From positions 62,001 through 126,000 of the forward strand of contig JARBJD010000043.1 in NCBI GenBank assembly GCA_033064195.1: a stretch of 64,000 nucleotides of DNA, in the 5' to 3' direction. A program made the position numbers and the translations under genes. The notes below the pieces were generated by a model. That model saw nothing but the letters and a program-made list of their open reading frames with translations, was not told where the DNA came from and did no database searches. Below are positions 21,907 through 32,819 of this stretch, piece after piece (within the stretch, counting starts at the first letter, position 1; each line of letters starts with the position of its first letter). The DNA comes from Blattamonas nauphoetae (Eukaryota > Preaxostyla > Oxymonadida).

Positions 21907-24900
21907 TTAAAGCTTTTTGACAACCAGACAACAGTTCTCCATTTTCAGCCCTCGTCGAACAATCGATGGCTGTCGTTCTGCCCATTCAATCATCATTCCA
22001 GCTCGTGATGTCGAGCCTTTCCATTTCATCGTTGAAGAGATCACAATCACCTCCAATCTCAATCCACTTCCAGAAATATGCATTATCGGCGATGACAGTG
22101 CTGTTGCTTCAAACGTGCTTCCCTTTATCAAAATTAGCACATTATCTTGTTCCAATGATCCCGACAGCCCAATCTCCAACAGTCCTTTGTTCGTGTCTGC
22201 ACAAACACAATTCGAGATCGACGTGTTCGAAATCTCAATCTTCATCTTTGGCCATCCCCGAACTTCAACCAGCGATCCGGTTGATGTGTGCAGATCTGTC
22301 CATGTCGAATCGGACAGCGACACACTTGATTCATCAACCAACAGAAATACATTTGAACTGAACGCTGTTCTTCTCATCGTCACCTCCACAATCTCGACTG
22401 ACGATCTTCTCGTCCCATGAACCAGACCAACTGATTCTGACGCTTCCACACAACATCGCCACATCGACAGTGAACTGTCCGAAAGAAACACCAAATAATC
22501 CGACAATCCATCAGACGATGCGAGCTCGGTCAGTCGAAGGTTCGAGATCGAAAGTTCCGCTGACTCCATCCCTCCAATCATCCCATCCGTTCCTCCAAAT
22601 CCCTTTCCATTCACTTTCAGTTGCGTTTTCAATGATGATTCTCCACGAAGTCCGAAATATCCTCCAAACACTCCAACACAGTCTCCAAGCCTTCCCTCTC
22701 CCTCAATCACAATCTCACTCCCTTCTGTCTTCATCTCCAGCACGGCCAGGTCAATCGTCTGACACGCTGTCTCTCGCGTCTGTCCACATCCTGATCCAGT
22801 GAACGACGATCCATTGTGAACAAAGATCTCTTCCGCACTCGTTCCTGGTCTCAAAATGTCCAGCAGAGACATGCTTTCCATCGGAGCGTCCAGCGAAGGG
22901 GCTTCACACCAAATCATCTTCATGTGCTCTCGTCGGTTCATCTCAGCCAGTGTCTCCTTCCACTGATCTTCTGTCACGAAGTCTGTGATTGTCGGTGCAA
23001 CAAGCAACATCCACTGACCATTCCCATTCGCGCTCGTCAGAGAACACTTCGAAAACGATGCTGACACGATCAGCTCAGACGAATCCACTTTCACCAGAAA
23101 TGAAATCAAAGCTGCTCCTCCAGCTGTCGTCGCTTGGCAGTTTTCGAACAGCGTGTTCACAATCGACACAGACGAGTCAGCATTCCCAATTGAGATGCCC
23201 AGTGCTCCTCCCATCTTCGCACCTTTGAGGTCGGTGAATGTCGTCTGAGCAGCGAGTGACCCAATCGAGAACGACGAAGGCTGGTCCACTGCTCGGAGAG
23301 TGAATGGTGAGTCTTGAGTGCCAGAAGGAGTCACGTTGATGCTGCTGAAGGTGCTGTGCACAACGACGAATTCTCCATCGCGGAAAACGATGAGTGGAGC
23401 TGATGTCAGTTTGACGCTGTTGGTGATGACTTCTGACAGAATGAGGTCGCTTTGTGAGATTGAAATGAGAGAGAACGAGATTGATGTCGATGAAGATCCC
23501 AAAAATGAACATGAAGTGAATGAAACTGAACCGCAAGTGGAAACGAAGAGAGGTGTCGTTCGGTCGAGTTGCTGAACTGTGATGACGATAGATGAGAAAG
23601 ACAGCGATGAGTCGAGGTAATCTTTAGCAGAGTTCTCGAACTGACCATCCTGAGTGAAACAGAGAATCGAGTCCATCGACGCCCCAACTACAGAGTTCTC
23701 CCCTTTCATCCGAATCGTGGACGACACTGCAATCTTCTCCATGATTTTGATTCTGTTAAGATTCGCCTCTTCCATCCGAGCCACTCCAAGTTCAAACGAA
23801 GAACAGAAAAGATGGAAATGACCACATTTCTCAAAGGTGAATCCATTGTCATCCACTTCCACTTCTCCTTCGAGATCGACAAGGTAGGGAAGCAGCGATG
23901 TGTTCATTCCAGTCGTCTTGTCGTCTCCCCAAACTGACTCTCCTTTCTCCCGTCTGAAGCTGCCCTCCCACCGATCCAATGTGACTGTTCTGTCCAGATG
24001 GTGTCCAACAACCAACACATCAATCGAAAGAGTCGATTCCGCGTTCGATGAGGTTGACGAGAAGACAAGATCCTTCATTTCGTAGTCGAAGCTTGATGAA
24101 GTCACTTCGGTTGTGTTTTCGAGGTCGAGGAAAATTGAGTGAGCTTGGCCAGCGCAGGAACACGACGCGAATGTATTGTTGTTGAGGAGGAATGATGCTG
24201 ATTCGGAGATGTCGGCAACGATGACACCAGCTTTCTCGCTCGTCGAAGAGATGGAGACGAAGAAGGTGGCGTGAAGAGTGAGACTCGCACCCGACTTGAT
24301 CTGGATCAGTGATCCCACAATGCTGCCTGCACCTGATTGGGTGAACGAGCAGTTTTCGATCGTGAGTGAATCAGACAGAGAGTGGAAGACAGATGCATGT
24401 TTGAAATTGGATTGAACTGTGATGAACAATGAAGTGATCACCGTGTTGGCGGTGAGAGAGAAGAGAGGCGTGTTTGTTGCGGTTGCTGATGTTTCTTTGA
24501 TGGTCATCGTTTTCTCATTTCCAGAGATTGTGACACTGTTCGAGAAAGCGAGTTCAGTGGAGTGTTCCACATTTGTGTTGAAAGTGATCGTCGTGTCTAC
24601 AGTGTCTTTGATTCGATTGTGGAGAGCAGTCAGAGAGGCACAAGGATACTCCACGAATCCACAAACAGTGACATCGTTCGAGTCCGCTGAGATGAATGTT
24701 GAAGTCGGAAGAGCGAGGAAATACAGCGAGAGAGGAACGGGGATTGTGTGGCTTCCCTCCTTCCCAACAAAATCGTGATATGATGGCGAAGATTGATCCC
24801 AACCGAACTTCAGAATGTCATTGACGACCATTTTGGACAGAGTTGGATGAGAAATGACGATACAGTCGGCAGAGCAGTCAGAAGACGAACACGTGACGAA

Positions 24901-27900
24901 GGGATTCGATGAATGTATGACGGAGAAATCACTGCCTTCGACCATCGATACATCCAGGACACCAGAGCGAACAGTTCCTGTTGAGTTGCATGTGGTGAAT
25001 GTTGTGTCTGAGAATTGCACAGACTTTGATGTTGCTATTGTTGCTGTCAAGATCGATGCAGCAGATGTCGACGAGAAGCCAGAGAAGGAACAGGATGTGA
25101 CGAAAAGTGATCCAGTCGATGTCAAAGTGATGAGAGAGTTCGAGAAGGAACCGACAGTTGTGGTGAAGGCAAGAAGGGACAGATACAACGCGTCACTCTG
25201 AACAGTGAAGTGTAAATCACTTTCAATTGGAATTTGTTTCTTCATTGTCTCTCCTGCGATGGTCAGAGCGAGGGAAGTTGGGCTGATCGATGTGCTTAGT
25301 GGCGTCGTGTTTTTGATGTTGATCTGTTTCATCGAGTCGGCTGCCGTCGCTCGACCAATTCCTTTTTCGATCGTCAGGCAACTCACTCCAAAGTGTCCAC
25401 AATGAGCAATGTCCTTCCCATTGGTTCCGTCCACGTCAATCCAGCTTCCAGGCTGAACAAGATACACAAGCAGCGATGACTCCACGTTGGTTGATGAGTC
25501 AAATCCCCAGAATTTGTTCTCGTCTGTTTCTGGATCAATTGATGGGAAGCGGGATGGGACAATCTGAGTTTCGAAGAATGAGCCAGAGATGAAGATCAGA
25601 GCACCGGAGGGAGCAGCGTTTGATGTGGCGTGGAGGAAGGAGAGACCACTCAGATCAAAGTCCCAGTTTGTTTGCTGTGATGTGGAGGACAGAGAAAGAG
25701 AGAGGAGAGGAGCCACCGATGAGGCACATCCCTCAATCCGAGTCGTCACGAATGAGAGAGTGTCTGCATCAACATGTTCAAGTTTGAACAGTCCAGCTGG
25801 CTGTGATGTGTCGAGTCGTGTGAAATTGACAGACTTGACTGCAAGTGATCCCTTCACATCGAAGACAGCTGAGCTGAGAGTTGTATCCGACATTGTTGAG
25901 CCGAAAGAGCACTGCTCCACAATGAGTGATCCAGTTGTGACTTTCACGAATGGAGAGGTTCTTGTTCCACTTTCGAATGAGAATGCAAGTGTGTGGAGGG
26001 TGAGTTTGAGAGTCGATGGAACGGAGAGGGCGCCAGATGATGTCACTGAAACAGGTTGTTCTGTTGTTTTCGATTGGATCTTTTGTGCAGCAAACTTCGC
26101 GGTGAGCGTTGTTGTGATTGTGTCTGCCTTGTTCAGAACCAGTGTCGTTCCAGTCGTCTTCAGAGATGCGAAGCCTGTTTCGAGAGCCTTGCAAGGGAGC
26201 TGTGAAATTCCACAGTTTGGATGGTCTTCTCCATTTTCATCCACCGACAGTGTTGTTTCTGCAGCTGTGAATGGGAACCAGAAGTACAAGAGGCTTTCTG
26301 TCGACTGGCTTCCTACTTGGCCCACAAACAATTTCTTCTCTTCGTCTGTGAAGAGAGTGTCGATGGGTAGTTGGATGGTGGATTTGAGCATGTTGAATGG
26401 TGATGTCTTCGATGTCGTGTCCAGATCGGCTGAGTGAACAAAGATGAGAGAGCCAGTTGCATTTGATGAGACAGACGAGAATATTGAGCCAACATCGGAT
26501 GAGAACGACGAGCCAGATTGGAGACGGATGGCTGTTCCAAGCGTTGGATGAGTGAATTTCAAATTTCGAATTGTCGAAGCAGTGAGGGTGAGAGTCGCTG
26601 CACTCGCAACATGAATCAATCCAGAGCAGGTGACGTTGAGTTCAGTTGGAGTGTCTATTCCGACTGAACAGGAGATCAGTGCGAGTGATCCTGCTGTGAC
26701 AGTGAAAAGTGTGGAGAAGGTGCTTGAGGGAGAGAGATCGAAGACAAGTGAAGAGAATGAGAGCTTCTGGGCGTCTGCGTTCATCATGATTGATCCCGTG
26801 GCCGACTGTTGGATCGTCTGTGTTCCAGTTGTGGATGAGAAGCTGGCGGCTGCTGTCACATCGAGAGGAGCTGACAGCAATGTGGTTCCCGCAACAGAAA
26901 TAGGGGTATCAATTGAGTGTGCGACGGCCGAAGAAAGAGCGGAGTTCAGCGAGGAGCAGCGGAGTCTGTCTGTTCCACATTCGGCGTGTTCACTTTCCTC
27001 GTGTGATGCTGTCTCTCCAGCGACGATCGATCCTGTCGGACGAAGGAGATAGAACAGGAGTGACGATTCAAAGAAACGGTGGTTAGAGTCGAGTGAGCTA
27101 TCACGTCCAACGAAATCAAGAAGTGGCTGAGTTGGAGTGAAGGATCCCGTCCAAAGTGAAGGAAGGACAACTGACTTGAGAGAGGATGACGTGACGCGGA
27201 CGAGAGGGGCTGTTGGAGTTCTTGTGATGTCTGTGAATGTGTTCGTGATGAACGTGATTGGCTGAGTCGTGTCGATGGCGATGAGTGGTGTTGAAGAGAT
27301 GGAGAATGACTCGAATGTTGTCGACAAGATTGATACCGACGACGTTGTCGAAGAAAACGAAACGAAAGGCTGTGAGAACATGGCCGAATCAGACGAGTCT
27401 TTTGATGTGTGGAATTGACATCCCACAATTGTTGTTGGTTTCGCTGTGGATTTGATCAGAGGAACCTCGAAAGCATCGCCGACAGCGCAGATGATCGCCA
27501 CATCGTCAAGTTGGAGAGAGTTGGCGTCGTCCTTCAGATCAAATAACCCACACTTCGTAATCGGTCGAATGTCCAAGTTCTTCACTGTGAAAGTCGCTTT
27601 TTTGTCGATCGTGAACAGAAACGCGCCTTCAGTCATCGACGTGTTCACATCCACAATCGAGCGATAGACTGTAGCTTTGGCAGCGTTGGAAGTTGTTGTT
27701 CCAATGACAGTGACGTCCTGGTCAGAGACGAGCACATCTTTTTCTGTGTATGTCATGTTCCACACGAATCGGATCGTCTGCGGGAAGTGCGTGTCATTCT
27801 TGTATTTCTGCTTCAGATTCGGCATCCCATATTGCAGTGTCGCGCAGTGTGTGCCTGTCCATTTGCAGTTGTCGTCGTCTTTTCCGCTGTATCCGCTGAC

Positions 27901-30900
27901 ACCTTCGTAGACACTGCCGTTCACAGAGATTGTTGGGGTTTGGAGGAAGAAGTGGATGAGCTCTTTTTCTTCTGCGTCGTCCCTTCCTTCAATCACCACT
28001 CTGAATTCGCTGCTTCGCGAGACCCCTCCGAATGTTGGGATCTGCGCGAGTGTCTTTCCTTCGAAGAGAGACGCTTCAACGTAAATGTCAGTCCCTTCCA
28101 CTGCCGTGTTTCCTTCAAATCGAGAATGATCGTTGGCGTTTCTGTTGAGCTGGATGGGTCTGGAATGACTCGACGTGCCTTTCACATAAAGCACACCCCC
28201 TTTCTCCGACGCACTGCATCCGACGAACATGTCGACGTAGATTTGGTGATACATCTGAATGCTGTTCGAGCCAGAGAGTTCGATGAACAGCGCTCCTCCA
28301 TTGCGAGCGGAGCAGTTTCTGAATGTGTTTTGGTAGATTGTTACATCTGTGTTCTTTGCGTTGAGGTAGCTTCCATCCACAGTCGACGAGAGATTGTTGA
28401 ATCTGTGGACTAATGATCTGAACGATCCTCCGGTTGTCTCAATCACCGAACACCCATCCATCGCCAGCTGTGCTTCCATGTAAGCCCCTTCCAGATGAAG
28501 AGATCCCACTGACTTCACAATCGGATGGTAGATTGTCGCAGGCATCACCATGTATGTGTTGATGATGACCATCGAAGCAGTGGATGCTTGAACAACAAAA
28601 GGAGTGGTTTGATATCCCTGCGTGAGATAGAAATATCCCGTGTCGAATCGGACGTACCCGTTGGTGCTGACAGTGACAGAAGGGGTGGTGAGTGTGAGAT
28701 TGATGTTGAACCTGGCGTTATGAATGCCAATTTCCTTCTCTTCCACAAACACGGGGGTGAGTGTTTCGTTCATCACGACCATCCTGATATCAACTCTCGA
28801 ATTCGGTAACAAGCGATCAACCACGTCCTGCACTGTTCCTGCTTGCGATAGTGGGATTCCCCAGTAGAACCTCATGTTGTTTGGATGGATGATGCCGTGA
28901 TCGTGGTAGCCAGCGTCTGGAAACTGGAATGTGTATGTCTTGTCTGCGACGATTGCGTGTGGCTGTTCACTCATCGACCGGAGAGAACCAGATAAAGCAT
29001 TTGGATGGTAGGAAAGGTACATATCGCTGGCGTTTGGAGAGATTGAGGGCGACGCTGTGTTGGCCCTGAATAGCATGTCGGAAAGAATCAGTTTCGACTG
29101 ATAGGAGTGAAGAATGTGAAGACAGCCTGCGGGTCCTTTCGACGAGCAGTGTGCATAATCACTCGAACGCAGATCAACAAGACCAAGAGTGGTCGAATGG
29201 ATGCAGCTGGCAGTTAGTGCTTGAGACGTTACGTGCATAAACCAGACTTCGCGAAGTGTGAGCGAAGCTGCGCTTAACAGATGTAACACAGCGTGCTGGG
29301 TGAGAGTGATGGAGTTGATAGTGCAAATCGCGAAGCGAGCTGTGCCGTATGAGAACGAGAAGAGCGGAACAGTGTGATCAGTGATCCCCTCTATCCAAAC
29401 ATTCGAGATCCAACTATTCGCATTCGAAGCTGACTGTGAGAGAAGGGTTGTGGAGGCTGAAGATGGCTTGAGTGAGAGAGAGGCGAGTGTCACATTCCCT
29501 GCTACTCCCACTTTCATTCCGCTTGTCGTCAGAATCGTTGCCAGTGTCGTGTTCGTCATCCACCCCTTCCCAATCAGACGAACAGATTTGGTGATGGCGG
29601 ACCCACTCTCAACGTGTTCTCCTCCTCCAAACAGCACTTCTGTGAGTGTTCCGGCTTTTGCGAGAGCTGTGGCAAACTGTGAACACGGTGTTTGTTCAGT
29701 GCACTCAGTACCAGAACCTCCGACTTCCACAAACAATTTCGTTACGCTCACGGCGACAGGGTCAGGAAGAAGGAGTGTGTCATCCTGATGGGGTCCATTG
29801 AGAACGATTGTGCGATAGAAGGCAATTTTGGGAGCGGGAGATGTCGACGAGCAGGCAACAACTGTCTCAGAAGTGATTAGAGCAAGCGAGTTCGCGAAGA
29901 TATTGATGTCGTTGCCTCTGAAATGTGTGTACGAACTGTTTGCTGAATCATACTCCAACGCTTTGTTGTTCACAAATTGACACTCTTCCAAATAGAAAGA
30001 GATCGGTATGTATGCATAGAGAACACCACCACGACCGCCACTTGTGGAATCTTTGAAAACACAGCGGTATGCAGTGAATTGCGAGTATTCCGTGCTGAAC
30101 AAGCCGCCGGAGGCTTTTGCTGTGTTATTCTCGAAATGGCAGTCGAAGAGGCGGACGGCATCGACGGTTCTAACACGTGCTAGTAAGGATCCATCACCGG
30201 GAGTAAATTGGTGCTCAAAACGAGAATTGGAGAATTGGAGGAACGTCTGCGAGTCATAAAACGCGAACAGGCGTGCGCTTGAGTTCAAAAGCTTTGATGT
30301 GAAAGTGGACGAGACGATCGTTGTCATGACCGAGTTGTGGATTTCAATTTGGTTGGAAGTCGATGGCAATGTGCTTGCTTTGTCGTATTGGAAAAGGCAG
30401 CTATCAATGAGGAGGGAATGGGGAGTTTCTTTCACACCAGCCACGACAAGTGGCATCACGTGAGCACTGGATGCGTTGAGAATGAAACGACAGTCAAACA
30501 ACTTCAGAGTGCCTTTCAGTTCACCAATGTTGATGACTTGGAAATATTCAGTTTGAGTGGATGTGGAGAAGTTGCACGAGATGAAGTGGTAGTGGGTGAT
30601 TCCAGCAACCGTAATGTAACGCCCAGTGTTGGATGTGAAGTCCTGCACAACATCCTGTTTGATCTGAGTTTCAGCATTCGAGTGTGTGCGAGTTGATCGT
30701 GTTGGGTTCTCGCATTCCAGGATGGTTGTGTTGAGACAATCAAAAATGTGTGAATGTCCAAGAACAGCAGTCACTGTTCCGTAAAGAGCGTTGTCAACTC
30801 GTTTAAGATCGTTTCCGGCCATCAGTTGGTGCAAACATGTTCCGCGGCGAGTTGGGAATGAAGTCGGCATCGAACTCATGTTGTGGAACGAGCAGGAGGT

Positions 30901-31656
30901 GATTGAGGCCGACAGAGTCAACAATGGAGTGTCTGTGGAAATATGGCATGCAATACCCGAACTCTCAGAAAGTGTCACGGAAGAGATGGAGAGTGATGAG
31001 ATGGCGACTGTGGCGTGCTCAATGATTGGCTGGGAAGCTGATATTTCCGAAAATGGGGGGACTACAACCGTTTTTGAATGAAGTGACGTGTTGATCAGAG
31101 TCAGAGAAGGGCTGATTCCAGGATATTCTGCGGCAGTTGAGAGGAGGAAGGGAGCGACTGACGACGACAGGGTAATGGTGCATCCCAACACCAATAGTGC
31201 AGAGCTCTCCACAACAGCACATCTGATGTTGGGGATGACTGCATTTTGAGGCAATTCCGACAACGGGGGTGAGGTTTGTGGAGACGGGTTGTGAAGCAAG
31301 TTCAAGTGGAGGGATTCCAACGAGACAGATGAATTAGTCACCTGAAATAAAGAGATAAGGATTGGTGAATTGAAGAGTCGAGATTTCATCGGAGATGCGG
31401 AGATTGTCTCGTGAACTTTTGATGAGATGATGATAACAGTGTTTGTGGTTCCTTTGATGGTCATCTCTGTGGAAACAAAAGGATTGGACGAACATTCATA
31501 AGCACAGCCTTGGAGATCCATCGTTGACGGCACTTCCGAATTGAGGTCTGAAACACGAGGTAACTTATTGACTGGTGAACGATAGACTGGTGTCTGGCAG
31601 ACGACCGTCTGCCAGAATAATGCGAATACGGGAAGTGAAAGACAGAGGAAAGACAT
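21907..31656 (-). CDS. Giant secreted right-handed beta-helix protein, 3249 residues
   Basis: One uninterrupted frame. It starts with a signal peptide, MSFLCLSLPVFALFWQTVVC, cut probably after VVC. The body is serine/threonine-rich with many N-glycosylation sequons. It is built of short repeats of the form LTLSSCSFxN, typical of pectin-lyase-like beta-helices. A cysteine signature CGxxxxPCxSLxxAL recurs about every 250-600 residues, near residues 645, 1255, 1560, 1815, 2085, 2330, 2610 and 2955. It probably opens successive helix domains, as in PCSQFATALA, PCKALETGF and ACQTIDLAV. No membrane span or GPI signal is evident at the end (CCLVVKKL), so surface attachment, if any, is unseen unless an unrecognised 3' exon exists. 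The role is likely cell-surface or secreted glycan binding or adhesion, inferred from fold only. It is divergent from array copy 2. The frame also shows that TAA and TAG are not frequent sense codons in this genome. Confidence 0.88.
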   Translation of the reverse strand: MSFLCLSLPVFALFWQTVVCQTPVYRSPVNKLPRVSDLNSEVPSTMDLQGCAYECSSNPFVSTEMTIKGTTNTVIIISSKVHETISASPMKSRLFNSPILISLFQVTNSSVSLESLHLNLLHNPSPQTSPPLSELPQNAVIPNIRCAVVESSALLVLGCTITLSSSVAPFLLSTAAEYPGISPSLTLINTSLHSKTVVVPPFSEISASQPIIEHATVAISSLSISSVTLSESSGIACHISTDTPLLTLSASITSCSFHNMSSMPTSFPTRRGTCLHQLMAGNDLKRVDNALYGTVTAVLGHSHIFDCLNTTILECENPTRSTRTHSNAETQIKQDVVQDFTSNTGRYITVAGITHYHFISCNFSTSTQTEYFQVINIGELKGTLKLFDCRFILNASSAHVMPLVVAGVKETPHSLLIDSCLFQYDKASTLPSTSNQIEIHNSVMTTIVSSTFTSKLLNSSARLFAFYDSQTFLQFSNSRFEHQFTPGDGSLLARVRTVDAVRLFDCHFENNTAKASGGLFSTEYSQFTAYRCVFKDSTSGGRGGVLYAYIPISFYLEECQFVNNKALEYDSANSSYTHFRGNDINIFANSLALITSETVVACSSTSPAPKIAFYRTIVLNGPHQDDTLLLPDPVAVSVTKLFVEVGGSGTECTEQTPCSQFATALAKAGTLTEVLFGGGEHVESGSAITKSVRLIGKGWMTNTTLATILTTSGMKVGVAGNVTLASLSLKPSSASTTLLSQSASNANSWISNVWIEGITDHTVPLFSFSYGTARFAICTINSITLTQHAVLHLLSAASLTLREVWFMHVTSQALTASCIHSTTLGLVDLRSSDYAHCSSKGPAGCLHILHSYQSKLILSDMLFRANTASPSISPNASDMYLSYHPNALSGSLRSMSEQPHAIVADKTYTFQFPDAGYHDHGIIHPNNMRFYWGIPLSQAGTVQDVVDRLLPNSRVDIRMVVMNETLTPVFVEEKEIGIHNARFNINLTLTTPSVTVSTNGYVRFDTGYFYLTQGYQTTPFVVQASTASMVIINTYMVMPATIYHPIVKSVGSLHLEGAYMEAQLAMDGCSVIETTGGSFRSLVHRFNNLSSTVDGSYLNAKNTDVTIYQNTFRNCSARNGGALFIELSGSNSIQMYHQIYVDMFVGCSASEKGGVLYVKGTSSHSRPIQLNRNANDHSRFEGNTAVEGTDIYVEASLFEGKTLAQIPTFGGVSRSSEFRVVIEGRDDAEEKELIHFFLQTPTISVNGSVYEGVSGYSGKDDDNCKWTGTHCATLQYGMPNLKQKYKNDTHFPQTIRFVWNMTYTEKDVLVSDQDVTVIGTTTSNAAKATVYRSIVDVNTSMTEGAFLFTIDKKATFTVKNLDIRPITKCGLFDLKDDANSLQLDDVAIICAVGDAFEVPLIKSTAKPTTIVGCQFHTSKDSSDSAMFSQPFVSFSSTTSSVSILSTTFESFSISSTPLIAIDTTQPITFITNTFTDITRTPTAPLVRVTSSSLKSVVLPSLWTGSFTPTQPLLDFVGRDSSLDSNHRFFESSLLFYLLRPTGSIVAGETASHEESEHAECGTDRLRCSSLNSALSSAVAHSIDTPISVAGTTLLSAPLDVTAAASFSSTTGTQTIQQSATGSIMMNADAQKLSFSSLVFDLSPSSTFSTLFTVTAGSLALISCSVGIDTPTELNVTCSGLIHVASAATLTLTASTIRNLKFTHPTLGTAIRLQSGSSFSSDVGSIFSSVSSNATGSLIFVHSADLDTTSKTSPFNMLKSTIQLPIDTLFTDEEKKLFVGQVGSQSTESLLYFWFPFTAAETTLSVDENGEDHPNCGISQLPCKALETGFASLKTTGTTLVLNKADTITTTLTAKFAAQKIQSKTTEQPVSVTSSGALSVPSTLKLTLHTLAFSFESGTRTSPFVKVTTGSLIVEQCSFGSTMSDTTLSSAVFDVKGSLAVKSVNFTRLDTSQPAGLFKLEHVDADTLSFVTTRIEGCASSVAPLLSLSLSSTSQQTNWDFDLSGLSFLHATSNAAPSGALIFISGSFFETQIVPSRFPSIDPETDENKFWGFDSSTNVESSLLVYLVQPGSWIDVDGTNGKDIAHCGHFGVSCLTIEKGIGRATAADSMKQINIKNTTPLSTSISPTSLALTIAGETMKKQIPIESDLHFTVQSDALYLSLLAFTTTVGSFSNSLITLTSTGSLFVTSCSFSGFSSTSAASILTATIATSKSVQFSDTTFTTCNSTGTVRSGVLDVSMVEGSDFSVIHSSNPFVTCSSSDCSADCIVISHPTLSKMVVNDILKFGWDQSSPSYHDFVGKEGSHTIPVPLSLYFLALPTSTFISADSNDVTVCGFVEYPCASLTALHNRIKDTVDTTITFNTNVEHSTELAFSNSVTISGNEKTMTIKETSATATNTPLFSLTANTVITSLFITVQSNFKHASVFHSLSDSLTIENCSFTQSGAGSIVGSLIQIKSGASLTLHATFFVSISSTSEKAGVIVADISESASFLLNNNTFASCSCAGQAHSIFLDLENTTEVTSSSFDYEMKDLVFSSTSSNAESTLSIDVLVVGHHLDRTVTLDRWEGSFRREKGESVWGDDKTTGMNTSLLPYLVDLEGEVEVDDNGFTFEKCGHFHLFCSSFELGVARMEEANLNRIKIMEKIAVSSTIRMKGENSVVGASMDSILCFTQDGQFENSAKDYLDSSLSFSSIVITVQQLDRTTPLFVSTCGSVSFTSCSFLGSSSTSISFSLISISQSDLILSEVITNSVKLTSAPLIVFRDGEFVVVHSTFSSINVTPSGTQDSPFTLRAVDQPSSFSIGSLAAQTTFTDLKGAKMGGALGISIGNADSSVSIVNTLFENCQATTAGGAALISFLVKVDSSELIVSASFSKCSLTSANGNGQWMLLVAPTITDFVTEDQWKETLAEMNRREHMKMIWCEAPSLDAPMESMSLLDILRPGTSAEEIFVHNGSSFTGSGCGQTRETACQTIDLAVLEMKTEGSEIVIEGEGRLGDCVGVFGGYFGLRGESSLKTQLKVNGKGFGGTDGMIGGMESAELSISNLRLTELASSDGLSDYLVFLSDSSLSMWRCCVEASESVGLVHGTRRSSVEIVEVTMRRTAFSSNVFLLVDESSVSLSDSTWTDLHTSTGSLVEVRGWPKMKIEISNTSISNCVCADTNKGLLEIGLSGSLEQDNVLILIKGSTFEATALSSPIMHISGSGLRLEVIVISSTMKWKGSTSRAGMMIEWAERQPSIVRRGLKMENCCLVVKKL

Positions 31657-31733
31657 GTCCTCTGTTCAACAAGAATAATGATGTTGAGGATGATGAGAAG
31701 GACGAAATAAGGGCTGGATCTTGTTCTGTTTCC
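31657..31733. promoter_or_regulatory. Divergent intergenic gap between beta-helix gene and array copy 2
   Basis: Only 77 bp separate the start codon of the beta-helix gene (minus) from that of array copy 2 (plus). Any promoter must be shared or overlap coding sequence. No TATA-like box or initiator can be singled out. The leader differs from that of the other array copies, which suggests the array edge was created by a rearrangement here. Confidence 0.4.
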
Positions 31734-32810
31734 ATGAATGAAGAGTTTGTTGCTTTTCACTCTAGCAATGATGTCCGTCTGCCCATGTCATGGAATTCAT
31801 CTTCATCTATGAATACGTTGCAAGAACCATTCCTGACTTTCGATGTGAACTCAGATTTGTCGTTTGAGGACAAATCCACCATTTACCGCTCACTTGTTGC
31901 CCTCGTGAAAGCTAAATACCCATTCGATATCGAACTTCAAGACAGATGTGTCCAATTTCTGAAGAGCCTCGAACCGAAGTGGAGCTACGACAAAGAACTG
32001 GCCAACAAACTCGTGACTGACCTCGTTCCCTCTTCAGCCGGATCATCTTCTGGCTTTGTCCCGAGCATTGCCATTGTGTTGTCGTTGCCGCACTCTATTG
32101 TTGTTGAAGCAGCGTTGTCGTTCCTCAGCAGAACAACACAAGTCTCATCAGCAGAAATTCAAAATCGTCTCGTGGAGTCTGATCTCATAACCAAAGTCTT
32201 CGCGATTGTTCAACCTCAAACACTGTCAATTTCAGGAAATGAAGAGATATTTGACTATTTGATCAACATCATCTTCTATTGCCTCGACCTCGCATCTCCA
32301 TCCTCACTCATCGATCTTGGCATCACAATAGCAGCCGACAAATACAACCGTCGTGAAATGATCTTTCAGAAGGTCGTGCTCCCATCGTCTAAGTTTGTGA
32401 CATTTCTGATCACAAATCGACACATCCTCAATGAAGACTTGTTGCATTCCTTCATGTCTCAATTGGACAGATTCATTGACATAGGCCCATTTCATCGTCC
32501 AACATTGGAGTTTGTTGTCGCATCTCCGATTGTGATGCCATTCTCAAGTTGTTTCTCGTTCGTCGAAGATGATCAGGCTCTCTGGAATATTCTCAACCAT
32601 ATCAACCTTTCGCTCGGAGAATGGAAGAAACACGGCCACGAAGTGGTCCAATCTGCAAAACGGATGATGCAAGCTCTGATTTCAGAAGGCTTCGAAGACA
32701 CACTCGAACAGACGCTGATGCTCAAAAAGAGCGGATATTATGGTTTCCGTCTTGTGGATGAGTGTCACTCGATCTCGGAATTTCTGGGATCGAACATGCC
32801 GAGGCGGTAA
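31734..32810 (+). CDS. Array family copy 2, 358 residues
   Basis: Start MNEEFVAFHSSND aligns with MENETVSLKASND of sister copies; the frame is open further upstream but unlike the others. Family blocks are in order: EPFLTFDVNSDLSFEDK (near residue 25), SLVALVKAKYPFD, VTDLVPSSAGSSSGF (near 100), QPQTLSISGNEEIF, YNRREMIFQKVVLPSSKF (near 210), FHRPTLEFVVASPIVMPF (near 255), ISEGFEDTLEQ (near 315) and CHSISEFLGSNM at the end. It has no signal peptide or membrane span and is mainly helical by composition, perhaps an ARM-like solenoid. Function unknown. Intact, first copy of the main array, and divergent from the beta-helix gene. Confidence 0.8.
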   Translation: MNEEFVAFHSSNDVRLPMSWNSSSSMNTLQEPFLTFDVNSDLSFEDKSTIYRSLVALVKAKYPFDIELQDRCVQFLKSLEPKWSYDKELANKLVTDLVPSSAGSSSGFVPSIAIVLSLPHSIVVEAALSFLSRTTQVSSAEIQNRLVESDLITKVFAIVQPQTLSISGNEEIFDYLINIIFYCLDLASPSSLIDLGITIAADKYNRREMIFQKVVLPSSKFVTFLITNRHILNEDLLHSFMSQLDRFIDIGPFHRPTLEFVVASPIVMPFSSCFSFVEDDQALWNILNHINLSLGEWKKHGHEVVQSAKRMMQALISEGFEDTLEQTLMLKKSGYYGFRLVDECHSISEFLGSNMPRR

Positions 32811-32819
32811 CCGACGCTT

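Noticed and set aside
21917-31222. Numerous plus-strand open frames of 80-280 codons across the giant gene
   Set aside because: They are shadows of the minus-strand beta-helix frame, whose signal peptide and repeats mark it as the real gene.
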